DNA from: Sipunculus nudus
Lineage: Eukaryota; Annelida; Sipuncula; Golfingiida; Sipunculidae
NCBI GenBank assembly: GCA_026874595.1
Contig: CM049306.1
Span: 57,976,019-58,040,018, forward strand
Reading direction: 5' to 3'
Length of the DNA stretch: 64,000 nt
Shown one piece after another: positions 34,992-47,447 of this stretch. A model generated the notes under the pieces. That model saw nothing but the letters and a program-made list of their open reading frames with translations, was not told the DNA's origin and searched no databases. Numbering within the stretch: the first letter of the stretch is position 1; each line of letters begins with the position of its first letter. Both the position numbers and the translations under genes were made by a program.

Positions 34992-36632
34992 CATAAAGTA
35001 ACCCTGTCTATTCTGACAAAAAAATTCTTATGTGATAATGAGGTTGTTTTAACCTTAGTCTTTTGTTAATGTGTTATTTGTGTGGTTACATATATAGTCT
35101 ATTATATCATACAATATATTCTTAATCGAAGGCAAAATATATTGAAATGACCCGCTCTTTAAACAGTTTATTCTCAGTAGAAATTAACCGATTTTGATAT
35201 CCAGTCACTCGGACAATATTTTAATTTTTTTTTTCATTGAAAACATATATAATCTGAGATATTGCGCACGCGCGACAATTCCCAACCAAGGAGGAAAAAA
35301 TGAAAAGGGAAACACGGAATAAACGCTTGTTGGAATTTGGAAGTGGCGTGTACAAGTGGCGTGCGCCCTGATTTTGTTTTGCGCCACTAATCGCCCCCGA
35401 GGCAAGTTTTTTTCCCACTTGTGCACAGGCGAAATCATACAGTATTAGAACGAAATATTGAGAGATATTATTTTTTTAAAAGAAGAATAAATGATATTTC
35501 ATGAATAATTAACACACCTGGTATCTGAAAATAGTGCCCTACTAGGGTATAGATCATAACAGTAATACCTAGAATCATGATTTGAAATCCTGCAAAGACC
35601 TTAATATAAGTAATCTTTATGATTCATGGTAAACTTTTGTTGTATCGTATATACGCAGATCCGGACACTGTGACCTATCCTTATGTGTTATGTTATTAAA
35701 AAGTGTGTCAGATCCTTCTTGGCGTCATGGCATGTGGGGTTATATCTCTAGTTCTCAAATTAAATTATGTCGAGATTTCGAGATAGATAAAAAAATCCTG
35801 TGTCCTGAATCTGCTACTGTATTTTGCCTAACTTATGGAACATGGGTTCGTCTTTGTATGGGACTATGGTTACTTATACCATGTAGGCCTGTATTTCATT
35901 TAGTCTTCTTTGTCAACTTAATCATGCATTTAAAAACTTATTAATTATAGGCAATATTTGGTATAATTCTTCTTATAAGTCTTTTAATCTAAGGACTACT
36001 TAACATTTTCCGAACTTTTTTCTCGACAAATATGACTGCCCCTTTGACAGATACAAATATATTTTTTTCTCACAGTATTGTGAAGGCAGCATCTCCTCAT
36101 AGGCCACCGTACCAGCCACGTGATGGCACAAATTCTACACTGAAGACCAGAAATTTATTTCGAACATTTAACAGTAATTAACCTTAAACCCTTTTGTGAA
36201 TAATAAAGATACTATATTTTAACAAAAGCATACATGGTCTCACACTCTAACTGATTTAATTTTAACTTCAAAGATACGTCCATATCTACCTCCAATAAAC
36301 CCTTATAAACTCTTGATGACCCACTTGGAAAGACTTTTAAAAATTATCCGCGAGCATTATATTATTCCTTACACAAGTGCATGACCTATATATAATTTAC
36401 ATCGGGTGAATTGTGACAAAAACTGTTGAAAAACAATAATTTTATTTATGTGTTTTAAATGCACAGCATGAAACAGTTTTGCTACCGTACTCTTAGTTAG
36501 TAAATGTATTATAAGACAAAAGATATGTTTGCACCATATCGGTTATAAAGGGTATATAGTTATATAACATGGCCAATACATGGCAATGGTCTAATCATTC
36601 ATGGATTAAAAATAATATATATAAACCCTGTC
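34991..36632. other. Intergenic, no gene seen
   Basis: Short frames only, no recognised domain. It lies downstream of the Kelch gene's polyadenylation signal. Confidence 0.4.
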
Positions 36633-36638
36633 TTTATT
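36633..36638 (-). terminator. Polyadenylation signal AATAAA of the Kelch gene
   Basis: TTTATT on the plus strand gives AATAAA on the minus strand, about 45 bp past the Kelch stop codon (36684). Confidence 0.65.
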
Positions 36639-36683
36639 TTAACGGGTCAATGATACGATAAAATACTGATATTGTTACCATGG

Positions 36684-36907
36684 CTACCACATGACCCATT
36701 TGCAGTCAGAGAACCGCACTGGTCTAATATCCTTGTTAGTGATTGGCACAGTTAGCGTGTGACACGTGACGTCACTGAAGTCTCCGTCACCCAAAGAGAA
36801 CGCTGTATCCCAGCCTTTCCTCCTGCTGTGGTAATAATCCACTGAGTTTATAGACGTCCTGTTCTGGTCTTCTATATTATGGCCACCAAAAACATACAAT
36901 TTGTTAC
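36684..36907 (-). CDS. Kelch gene exon 6 (last)
   Basis: Acceptor GTATTTACAG. It encodes KLYVFGGHN with the following blade and closing strand, ending in TAG at 36684-36686. Confidence 0.85.
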
Positions 36908-39900
36908 CTGTAAATACACAAATATCAAATATTCCTTAATCAATTAGTAATTCACATGCATTGTATTTTGCATCAAGCACGTGCCTCATAAGTTTATCAA
37001 TAAGTCATTTAAATATATGATACATGGCGAAGAATAGCGTTCAGTTTATGAAAGTGTTCGGGCAACTTTGCCTTCACGATGAAAAAAAAATAAAAGCATT
37101 ACGTTAAATAATTTAAAAAGTTGAGTTCCACACATTCCACGCAATAAACTTTTTAAAATATTTTCCCACATTTTTGGTCGGAGGGGGGCTTTGGATTGCT
37201 TAGTAATATTACATACCCACGAAAGCTGATGTTAGCGTGTCATTTGCTTAGGAAATGTTCCTTTTTTTAAATCGAAATGATAACATGTTCCACTTCAACT
37301 AGCCAATAGGCGAAAAAATTTTAGTTCTCAAGACTAAATGTTATTTACTTTGAGACTACCGAGGTCTCCTAGCGAATAGCCAACCAATTGCCTTAACCAG
37401 GCACTGAGGTTAAAGCTGTACGTAAATTCCTTACCAACTGATACAGTAGCACAAGAGCATCGCGGCTGAGGGAGGGGTGGGGCGCTAGTGCCCCATGGGG
37501 ACCGGGACAGGTCGTTGGTCTCACTCTGATCTTCTCGGCTTTTCCGGCTACGTAAGATCTCTTGTCTCCCATTACTAGACAAGTGTCTTGTGAAAAAACG
37601 AAAGCCATGTATGGCTGAAAGGAGAAACAATTATAGATAACTAGCAATTACCCGTGCTACGCACGGTTTGGAGCGAACACGACGATCCGTGCGGTGGTAT
37701 CGGAAATCCATCGAAAATCCGGAGATCGGAAAATCAAACAAATCGCCTTACGCTATTAATGTATAGTTCCATTATATGTATAGTGTTGTGGATAAAAATC
37801 TTTCGGGATTTTTTCGGATCAGCGTACAGTGGCACACGGTCTCCCAATTAAGCCAGTCCCTAAAATGTGTTCGGGGTCCTTGACAAATAGTCACTAACAC
37901 ATATACCATGTGACATGAGAAACTGATCTATAATATCACATATACATACAAAAGAAAGCGTCCAAGAAATAGACCTTAGACGAAAATGCAAAGAAAAAAC
38001 GCTTTATTTGTGGAAATAGTAACAACGATGGCCATGACTTATACGCAGTAAGCATACATACTGAATGAAAGAATTAAAAGTCTTTCAAAACAAAGAGTAT
38101 TACATAAACATCATTGAAAATGAAATGGCACCTGCATGTTAAAGGAACTAATACCAGCACAAACTTATTGAATTTACAATTTTACAGGAGATTTACATTT
38201 GTAACTGCTGTAATGAGGAAAAATCTCCATTTCAAAACATTTTAAGTCAATATTATATATCTACAACTTTGGTAATGTATAATGGAACTCAACATGTTGC
38301 ACGTATACACATCACACTGTACCAACCAAGATGTGAATTTGGTCAACATTTTCTTTACATCTGTCACATAATAGGCCTACATGTGTTGCTGAATATTTGT
38401 CAAGGACCTCAATCTCATGCAAGGCCCTGGACTTCGTGCGACCGGTGATTTATAAGGGCAAAAAGAAAAAGGTTTGGTTCTTAGACACCGCATTCGTCAA
38501 TTTTACCCCCGCCCCCCCCCCCCCCCCCCCCGCATGTTTCAAAGTTGTTATTTTGATTTTCATCTTTAAAGAAGATAAAATAATACAATTTTGATCAGAT
38601 TTCTCTGTTATAGAGTGCTTTTGCCTGTTTAGCAAAACAAATGTGTTATTTTCATACTTTTCCCTGATCATATGACATTTTATCGAGAAATACAAATCAA
38701 AGGTAAAATATCGCCCGCCCGCACAGGTTCTGAAAAAAAATGCCTGAGAATCAAACCTTTTTTTTTGCCTAACCATCACGACTTTCCTGTTACACGGTAG
38801 ATGTGCACTTAAGCTTATCAGCCCTCTTTTTGCAATCCCCCGGTCGCAGGAAGGCCTGCAAAACAATTCTTTCAAAGATCCCCCTTTTGAGAAAGGATCA
38901 CCGATGGGGATTATTTCGGGCCGGTGACCGCAAATATAAGAAAACCCCAAATGAAGCCCCCGGAGTAAAACCCTGTCCCGCCATCACACACGCTGTGGTC
39001 ATTGTGTTACCGGGCTCGAAGACACAAAGAAAAGAGGCGCCCGCGGGGGAGCAAATATTAAAATTATTAATTATGCAGGTAATACGCAAATATTGCAAAT
39101 AAAAGTGGGTGGAATCTCTTATCGGACAAACCCAGAGCATATGTATGTCGAAAATCACGGCAATTCGTACGGCGGTATCAGAGGAGATACGGAAAATCAC
39201 AAAAATCGCCTTACGCTATTAATATATAGATGGGAGAAAATAGTTGTTCCTCCTTCCCATAAGATGGCGCCACATGCTGATCCGTCCCTGGCAATATATC
39301 TATATATATATATATATATATATAGCTTTTACAAGTGACCGATAATAAAAAGAATGTTTAATTTCTCTTTGAAGTTGTGTATTTATCGACATTTTATCGT
39401 TTATGTAAAGCATCATAAAATACCAATTTTCTTACCGTCAGAAGTATGATTTTTTACACCAGTATTTATCTTTGGCACGGGAGCTGTGTTATTGTCTCCG
39501 GAATCTGACATTTCTTGTGTTTCATCATCATCCGTGACACCTGGTAACAACATATAAATCACCTGTGCAGGTTTATGAGGATATCCGTTGCCGGATGGCA
39601 TATAGGCTTAACTAACTCAGGGGCCACACTATTTACAGTATATTCCTTAAGCTTATTATCAGCAAAATATAGATATTAATATAAATATTATATCATTTAC
39701 AAATTTGTTTATTATTTTATGATAATATATGGTTTAAAATTATAGTATTGCTTCCACGGTGTAATATATCACATTTATAATGAATATTTTCCGCCCTAAA
39801 TAAGACAGATATCGCGAAATAAAAGGTGTTTTTAACGCGTTTTCGGGAAAAATCACACATTTAATTTATATGATTAACAGGTTAACCTCATAAAAGTAGG

Positions 39901-42900
39901 GTTAACTGTGAATGGTCATGAGAGTACCTCCGATAATATAGAGTTTGCCTTTGTGAAGAGAGACAGTGTGTCGAACCAGGTTTCTTGGGAGGTTGACCAC
40001 AGCGCCATCTCTGTCTAACAATGGACACCAACGATACTGGAGCTTCGGTGGTCCTTTTTTCTTGTTTTCAGCAAGGTATTTCTCTAGTTTCCTGTGTCAA
40101 TTAAAATATATAAATAAGATGCTAATCTATACTAAGTATTTATCACTAAAGCCTCTTCAACCCCGGCAGAACTCTTGAAAGATACTTCAGCATCAGAGAG
40201 CAGGGATCAGTCATCGCACTTTTGAGACTCAAATGTACCTTAAATAATAAATATTTCATGTTTCATTACACTATAATATTTTTTTTGTACATGTTGTCAT
40301 AAATATTTAGAAAGACACTTAGTTTCATGTAAAAGTATGTTCTTCCATAACTCAACATTATAGGTTTTAACAACTATAAGTACTCGTTCAAGTACTCGAG
40401 TACATTTTGAGAAATCAATATTCATACTTGAGTACTTTTAGAGAAAGGGTTAAAGTACTCTAGTACTATCAATAGTACTCGTAACCAACACTGGATACTC
40501 CTTTGCTATCAGTACAAATAGTATAATCAAAATAATAATAAAAAAATAATAATAATATCTTTGTAAAAATTGTCTCAGGGTTTTTATATACTGGGCTAGT
40601 GTTTAGATTGGTGTGCGAGGTGGTCAACTTATGTGCGGGACAAATCATATGTTATTATAACACACTCCCTTTTTAATAAATCATCTAACTAAACCGTCAA
40701 ATCAGGGTGATACATTACCAGAAAGACTTGGTGCCTTGATAGTGAGGACCGAGACATCTGGATCCGCCGGACAGGAACAGGTGTCCGTCTCGTTCAAAAC
40801 ACGCGTGATCCACACGTGGCTGCGGGAGCCTCTCCTCGGCCTGCCACTGGTTGACGAGGGGTTCATACGACTCACAGTGGTCCGTCACCTCGCCGTCAGA
40901 CACGCAACCTCCTGGAAAAACAGAAGAGCGGTCAGGCATATAGTTTAACTCTTTTGCAACAATACCTTTGATATGATACTCAAATGATGATACCTCTGAC
41001 GCGATTACGGTTGTGGTTATAATGCTCCAATGACGAAACCTCTGACGCAGTAACGGTTGCGGTTATAACTCCCCAGCGACGATACCGCGGACGCGGTTAC
41101 GGTTGTGGTAATGAATCTCCAGTGACAATACCTCTGACGCGGTTACGGTTGCGGTTATAACTCTCCAACGAAGATATCTCGTTGCGACCGCAGCTGTAAC
41201 TCTCTACCTATGATATCTTTAACGCGGTTGCAACAAAAGTATAATAAGTGAAATGACAATCGAAAAACGTTGATATAGCCTTTTTTCAGCATCCAAATCC
41301 GTCCAAAATTTCAATTGATTGTTCCTTCACCCACTTGGCCGATGGCTTTTTTTATCTCTCGATAAAATTTCGTTGAAATCAATTTGGAATTCTTGAAAAT
41401 GGTTTGGTTTGTGGACAAAGGGAATAACTTTAGATAAACATTGTTGAATTTTCCAAGAATCCCCCAATGCAACATGATCAGCCAGGAGTGTTCCAGAATT
41501 ACTTTTGGTTGGTGCCACGCCTTTAGGTAAACCACATTATTAGTCTCCGCGAAGGTAATATTACTGTAATTTTACTGCGAGTATTGTTACTGTTTTACAT
41601 GGAGCATTGACAAGTGCAAAAAGAATGCCTGGTCAGATATAACCGTAATAAAAAAAGGCATCTTCCGCGAAAAATAATGTATCGGTCGATCACGAAAAAC
41701 GATATGCATACCGCATTCCGTGACCTAGAATGTGAACTGCTAAAGAAATACGATTTTTTGTAAAATATATCGAATATATTCATTTTTTTATTTGTAAAAA
41801 CAAACAGTCATCTGCATGAACACTACACTAAAGGATGCCATATTGGTCCTTATCTTTGATGTCTCTTGGATAATGATATTTTAATTGCTTGAGAGAAATT
41901 AGAAAATTAGGATACGGTCTATTTTAATGTCATCTTTTTAATGTACATATATTTCACTTCATTTTTTATCAGAAGTGGCTTTTACAGAACTGCTTTTGGT
42001 AAATCTCTATTGTCCTGACAGCCTTGAGCTTGGCAAAGTGTATTCTCCAAGTTACATGCCAAGTAATTGAATTGGTTACATAATTTGCCGCCAGATGATA
42101 GGGCCTAGCAGAATTTCCTGACTCAAGAGACGTCTTGTCTGTTAATTTATTGAATTAGTTGTCGTGTTTACATATCTTAGTGGTAAGATATTGGCCTTGC
42201 AAGTCTATCCTGTATGAGTCCTCAATAATGTCAAAGTGTAGGGTCACTGGTTTCTCCCCATCTGAGTAACCTTTACTGAGTGAAGGATGCTTTGCTACTT
42301 AGGCCTACATGTGGAAGCAAAGGTAGGTATGTTAGTCAGAAACAAATTGGAGTCAACGCATAATTATTGATTGCATGAAGAATTTGCTAAAATATTGAAA
42401 TATACAGCCATATACGAGTACAAGTTAAGAAATGCTGGTAAAGAAGTGCACTCAAGGAAATGTTCCTGTAACCAACGTTGAGCATAAAGCGTGGACGAAG
42501 ACCTGCCGTGAACATTTCAGAGGGTCTAAGTCAAAACAATAACGGACATTGACACAAACGGTCAATCTAAAGATAACCAAAGAGTAACGGAACAGAAACT
42601 TTTTTTTAATAATAGAAGTCAGTTCATGTCTGTATACATGTAGTCATGTGACTAGATACATTTAAAGGCCAGAGACCACGCTCTAATCGGTAGAATATTA
42701 GGCAAGGTGGGTATCTTAGTGCGATTCCACGGGAGTTATCACTGCTCAAATCGGAAATGATATTATGCGATATATTAAAGGAAAACTATCTTTTCCTATT
42801 AAAAACCGATCATTTGAACATCTGTGACAGGCTACACATTTACAAATGTTAACGTTTCAGGTAAAATTAAAAACTTTAAAATGAAGGCTAACTGTCCCTT

Positions 42901-44762
42901 CTTGACAAACGGTAGTTTCACTCTGAACTTTAGAATGGACTTTGATTTATTTTCAAAGATATGCCTGCCAAGGTTTCGCATGCTATAAAAATTCTAAATG
43001 TCTTCTCGACCTTGCCTTACTCCCCAGTTGACTAACGATGTTACGCGGTCTCTCCCGATCAATCCCGATGTGGTTCCCTATATTAAGCCTGTATTACATG
43101 GGGACAAATCCTTTGCAATATCGGCCAAGCTTTAGTCCTCTTTCAGGCTACGTTCCTATCCTCGAAGCAAAACAAACGTTGGAGAAATTCTATAGGGTTT
43201 TGACCCTGTTAGGCCTTAAGTTATTATATGTGCCACTAAAAATAATCTATAACTTGATGCCTGGAAGGATGTCACCGAGGAAAGAACTTTTCTTGTGGTT
43301 CATAATTACGGTTTGTCCAGTGAATGGTGTTAATTCCTGATATTTACATCTTAGTACATTACATGACCATTGACGGACCTTATAATTCTCTATCTTTGGT
43401 ATATTGGCCACGTTTTAGATCAAGAATGGTAATACCTGAATAACCCACGCTTTATCTGCGGTGAAATCCGGGAAAGACTCCAGTATTACTAAAGCCACTA
43501 CGCTCTTTACACAGCGCTTTACCTATAGGGCTACTTCCTATATCGTAAGGCGCTGTTTGTTGTGACCTCGTATCCTGCTTTGCAACACCAGAGGGGAGCA
43601 CTGTATTTTTGTCCAATCAGATGAAACTTTGTGCTGGAAGACAAAGCCAAGCGAGGAATACACGGAGCCAATCAAATTCATTTCTTTTTGAGTGACAGCT
43701 CATTCCCCAGCGTAACCGTCTAAACAGGCCACAGGCTCAGAGAGAATTGCCCCTGACGTGGTTTGCTTAGGGCCTTGGGCACATAGAATGCTCGGCCGGT
43801 GAGCTGTAATTCAAACGAAACGTAACAACAAAGGCTGCGTGCACACCTCGCTGGCTGGTTTCAGTTCTGCAGACAACAGATACATGGCTACGCTAACACA
43901 GCCATAATGTCATAATCGAATCGGTCGATGATGCGAGAATGCAGAGGGAGCAATTTAAATTCGACCGGAAACTCATCAAACGGCGCTTGAAGTGCGGCAA
44001 TGGGCGGAGCCAGGATGCCTGTCGAGTGTTTGTTTATTGGCATCTGATTGGCTGCTTGTCACATCGTACGCACGTTTATTTCAGTGGCCAACAAACCGCC
44101 ATCTGGTGTCTAAATATATCATAAACGGTCAAAGCTGGCAGCGTGAAAATCAGTTGCTTCTTTAGAAGCGCAAGATTTCCGCTGCCTCGGGAGCGTATAA
44201 AGCCACAGGAAAACCCCCTCAGTTCAGCTAAACGGTGACACGTGGCGTTATCAGTTGTTATGTCGGTATGCCTGCAGCTGTGTTGGTTCGATGTTCGATG
44301 AGTGATATACCTTACTCTCATCTGGCAGCAAACTATATAAATAATTCATTTGCTGACAACTCTTCCTTAAAAGCAGATCGACTTGACAAGTCTGACCATT
44401 TCGAGTATAAACTTACCTGCGACGAAGAGCTTTCCATCGACAGCTGCAACTGAATGTCTTCCCCTGGCCTTCTTCATCCTTGCACATTCCGTCCATCGGT
44501 TAATAGTCGGGTTATACTTGAGGACTTGTCTCATGTATTCCCCGGTGGCGGGATCCTTTCCGCCAGTAACATACAAACAGTTGTTAAGAACACATGTCCT
44601 ATAATCCACGATATCGTGTAACCGAGGCCAGGCCACCGGGCACAGTTTGGGTGCCAAGCATCGGTTGTCTTCGTCTATCATGAAATAGAAATGTCTCATG
44701 GAAGCTTCGTTTCTCCTGACAACCACGACAAATATATGCTCCCTCTGATCTGTCTCAGCCAT
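36684..44762 (-). CDS. Kelch-repeat (KLHL/KBTBD-like) protein, six exons, complete
   Basis: Exons on the minus strand: 44762-44417, 40911-40719, 40091-39928, 39540-39436, 37614-37435 and 36907-36684. Lengths 346+193+164+105+180+224 sum to 1,212 = 404 codons with stop, all junctions GT/AG and phase-compatible, giving 403 residues. Kelch diglycine motifs sit at about 67-68, 116-117, 164-165, 234-235 and 337-338, with a degenerate first blade at the N-terminus, so a six-bladed propeller is likely. Residues about 236-320 form a polar, Ser/Asp/Arg-rich insert. The start ATG has context ACCATGG and an in-frame TGA lies shortly upstream. No BTB or BACK domain is present, whereas KLHL proteins, which are Cullin-3 substrate adaptors, normally have them. 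Either this is a Kelch-only relative or BTB exons are missing from view. Confidence 0.85.
37435..37614 (-). CDS. Kelch gene exon 5 (polar insert and blade 6 start)
   Basis: A 180-bp symmetric 1-1 exon. The frame is fixed by the phase of its neighbours: it gives an Arg/Ser-rich stretch and ends with RCSCATVSV, which joins NKLYVFGGH of exon 6 to make a canonical Kelch strand. Another frame is also open but would not join. Confidence 0.8.
37645..37765. repeat. Dispersed repeat with CCGTGC-TAC-GCACGG palindrome
   Basis: A palindrome (37652-37666) is followed by a block ending ATCGCCTTACGCTATTAAT. The second half recurs at 39155-39229. Both copies lie in Kelch intron 4. The class of element is unknown. 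Confidence 0.55.
38453..38772. mobile_element. Inverted-repeat (MITE-like) element, copy in Kelch intron 4
   Basis: The left end AAAGGTTTGGTTCTTAGACA and the right end, which reads GGTTTGATTCTCAGGCA on the other strand, are imperfect inverted arms preceded by A-runs and GGCAAA or GGGCAAA. The interior matches the element at 50105-50401 in the opposite orientation (CATATGA(C/T)ATTTT, CCCTGATCATATGAC). It contains a poly-C run at about 38506-38531. Confidence 0.7.
39297..39323. repeat. (TA)n microsatellite
   Basis: A TA run in Kelch intron 4, about 110 bp from exon 4. Confidence 0.9.
39436..39540 (-). CDS. Kelch gene exon 4 (polar insert)
   Basis: A 105-bp symmetric 1-1 exon encoding an acidic, Ser/Thr/Asn-rich stretch (VTDDDETQEMSDSGDNN) that interrupts blade 5. 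It could be skipped without a frame change. Confidence 0.8.
39928..40091 (-). CDS. Kelch gene exon 3
   Basis: Acceptor GACACAG, donor GGAG|GTACTC. It encodes a long Lys-rich loop (KLEKYLAENKKKGPP), an R-W-C-P strand, then RHTVSLHKGKLYIIG of blade 5. Phase 2 in, phase 1 out. Confidence 0.85.
40719..40911 (-). CDS. Kelch gene exon 2
   Basis: Acceptor TTTTTCCAG, donor TCTG|GTAATG. It completes the diglycine of blade 3 across the intron, carries C-E-S-Y-E-P and N-Q-W, then HLFLSGG of blade 4. Phase 1 in, phase 2 out. Confidence 0.85.
40989..41238. repeat. 46-bp minisatellite in Kelch intron 1
   Basis: Four consecutive 46-bp units of the form GATACCTCTGACGCGGTTAC...CTCCAATGAC are followed by one or two shorter degenerate units. 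It starts about 78 bp upstream of exon 2 in transcript direction. Confidence 0.85.
41239..44416. other. Kelch intron 1 remainder
   Basis: No further exon is recognised. Around 42180-42260 a sequence with AGTGGTAAGATATTGGCC resembles a decayed tRNA-derived SINE. Confidence 0.45.
44417..44762 (-). CDS. Kelch gene exon 1
   Basis: It encodes a degenerate first blade, then a full blade with LYVTGG, the Y-N-P turn and the paired W, and the start of the third (KLFVAG). It ends in phase 1 before GTAAGT. Confidence 0.85.
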
Positions 44763-45009
44763 GGTTTTGTCGACCAAGGCGTCAGTTGGTCAGACCTCCA
44801 TCGAGTCTCCGAAGTCATGACGCACCTGAAGATATATGTTATGATCCTCATGGTGGTATATAATTTGTTTACATAAGAATGAAGGGTGCTGGTAAATGTG
44901 AGGTATCGGTATATGTTTTCAGAGGTACTTAAAATATTAAATAAAGCCAGTATATTAAGACATACAAACAAGAGATTCATTCTCATTATTTCATCGTATC
45001 ATTAGAAAA

Positions 45010-45490
45010 GTCGGGGAAACTTTGGTTTCCGCCGCCGCCCCGCTGATCAATCGTTTCTGCGCAATAACTGAAAAAAAATAATTAAAAAAAAATCACGGAT
45101 CTTTACCAAAATTGCCATGTGGGTAGCATTTTTTAAAATGGAGTGAGCGTGACCTTGAATATGTCCATTTTGATGAAAATCGCACAAAATCTTAAATATC
45201 TCAAGAAAGAGGGCATGGATTGGTCCAAAAATCAGGTTGACCGAAGATCTTGGATAGCTTTATCGTGCACGCGAGACTGGAAGCACTACCTATTGTCTTT
45301 TTCTTAATATCTGCGTCTTTTGAATCCCCATTATTGCCACTTGACAGTACAGTGAGCGTTATAATAAATAAAATAATGGACAAATTTCTTTCATAATATG
45401 TACATGCATATATATGGGTCTTGAGATAAGGTCTATTTAAATTCGGGTCATGACCTTTACTATGAGAGTGGCCTTGACCTTGAAATTCTA
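45010..45490. repeat. Dispersed repeat family, copy 2
   Basis: Same order of landmarks as 26261-27060 (GCCGCCGCC start, AAATCTTAAATATCTCAAGAA, GCATGGATTGGTCC, CTTGGATAGCTTT, GGGTCATGACCTTTACTA). TGACCTTGA occurs at 45150-45158 and 45475-45483. It lies just upstream of the Kelch gene. Confidence 0.7.
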
Positions 45491-46194
45491 GTTCTCACTT
45501 GAAAGTTTCAGCCCCGAGTAGAAGGTGAAATATACATGCAGGCGCTCTAATTGAGTGTTATACTCTAATAACATTCATAAAAGAACAAATATTGTACCGG
45601 AAAAACACAGTTTGTAGAATCAATCTGAAATGATTCTAGTAAAAATGTATTTGCTTTGAATTTTCGGTGAATAGAAAGTCATTTATGAAGTTATAGAACT
45701 GATAACGATTGGTTATTAAACTTCCTGAACACACATAACTGATATAATACAGCAGAGAATTGAAAAACTTTTACATAGTTTACATAAGTTTATATAGTTC
45801 AGGTAGTTCTGGATCCAGTTGAAATGGGTTAATTGGTAGTGAGAGATCAGGTTTATATGGTTTTGGTTCTGTTCGGTTTTACATGAATTTTATGGTTTGG
45901 GATCGGCAATACGCGATTTAACGGCTCTGAACAAGAGCACAAATTCCAGAAACGGGTCAGGTGTTTGTGGCATAATTTGATTGGTCATAATCTCAATGCC
46001 CTTCCGGTGAAGCTAAACGTTTAGTTAAGAACTGGCATCAGCTGTGGTCAAGCAGCCGCGTAGAATAGTGTACGCGAGTCATTTACTGGTTCTTTTGCCT
46101 TCCACTTGTTCATTATTAATGAACTAGAAGCCAGAACGGGGCACTGAATCAAGGTCTGTGAAAGCGCGCCTATCGCAGACTTGAGAGTATGAAG

Positions 46195-47447
46195 ATGGGA
46201 TCAGGTTTACATGGGACGGGGATCTGTGTTACTTGGTTTTAGTGGTGAAGGATCCGGTTTACATGGTTTTAATACGCAGGATCAGGTTTACATGGTTTTA
46301 ATACGCGGGATCAGGTTTACATAGTTTTAATACGCAGGATCAAGTTTACATGGTTTTAATACGCGGGATCAGGTTTACAGGGTTTTATTGACGTGACATC
46401 AAGTTTACATGTTTTTAATACGCGGGATCAGGTTTACATAGTTTTAATACGCAGGATCAGGTTTACATGGTTTTAATACGCGGGATCGATTTACAGGGTC
46501 TTATTGACGTGACATCAAGTTTACATGTTTTTAATACGCGGGATCAGGTTTACATGGTTATAATACGCAGGATCAGGTTTACATGGTTTTAATACGCGGG
46601 ATCAGGTTTACATGAATTCAATACGCGGGATCAGGTTTACATGGTTTTATTGACGTGACATCAAGTTTACATGTTTTTAATACGTGGGATCAGGTTTACA
46701 TGGTTTTAATACGCGGGATCAGGTTTATATGGTTTCAGAGAGGCGGGATCAAGTTTACATGGTTTTAATACGCAGGATCAATTTGACATGGTTTTAATAC
46801 GCAGGATCAAGTTTACATGGTTTTAATACGCAGGATCAAGTTGACATGGTTTTAATACGCAGGATCAAGTTTACATGGTTTTAATACGCAGGATCAAGTT
46901 TAGATGGTTTTAATACGATGGATCAGGTTAACATTGTTTGACTGAAACGGGATCAGGTTAACATTGGTTTCAATGAAGCGGGATCGGGTTTACATGGATT
47001 CAGTGACGCGCAATCAGGTTTAAATGGTTTCAGTGACGCTAGATCAGGTTTACATGGTTTAAGAGACGCTGGATCAGGTTTATACGGTTTAAGTGAAGCT
47101 GGATCAGGTTTTATGGTTTTAATACACGGGATCAGGTTTACATGGTTTAAGTGAAGCTGGATCAGGTTTACATGGTTTCAGTGACGCTCGATCAGGTTAT
47201 ATGGTTTAAGTGACGCTCGATCAGGTTAATATGGTTTAAGTGATGCTGGATCAGGTTAACATGGTTTATGTGACGCTGGATCAGGTTGATATGGTTTAAG
47301 TGACGCTGGATCAGGTTTATAAGGTTAAAGTGACGCTGGATCAGGTTGATATGGTTTAAGTGACACTGGATCAGGTTGATATGGTTTAAGAGACGAAGAA
47401 TTAGGTTTACCTTCTTTTTTCTGTGACACAGGATCAGGTGACTTGGA
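46195..47447. repeat. ~1.2 kb minisatellite (28-30 bp units)
   Basis: The first part has ~28-bp units of the form GGATCAGGTTTACATGGTTT plus TAATACGC. The later part has ~30-bp units ending AAGTGACGCT. About 40 units; the edges decay (GATCAGG motifs are already scattered from about 45800). Some units with ATTGACGTGACATCAAG recur at 46387, 46503 and 46649, indicating a higher-order pattern of four to five units. It lies 1.4-2.7 kb upstream of the Kelch start. Confidence 0.9.

Noticed and set aside
42180-42260. tRNA gene
   Set aside because: An A-box-like stretch is present but the B box and cloverleaf pairing are not; at most a decayed SINE.
46195-47447. CRISPR-like array
   Set aside because: Units are contiguous, similar throughout and without unique spacers; this is a eukaryotic minisatellite.
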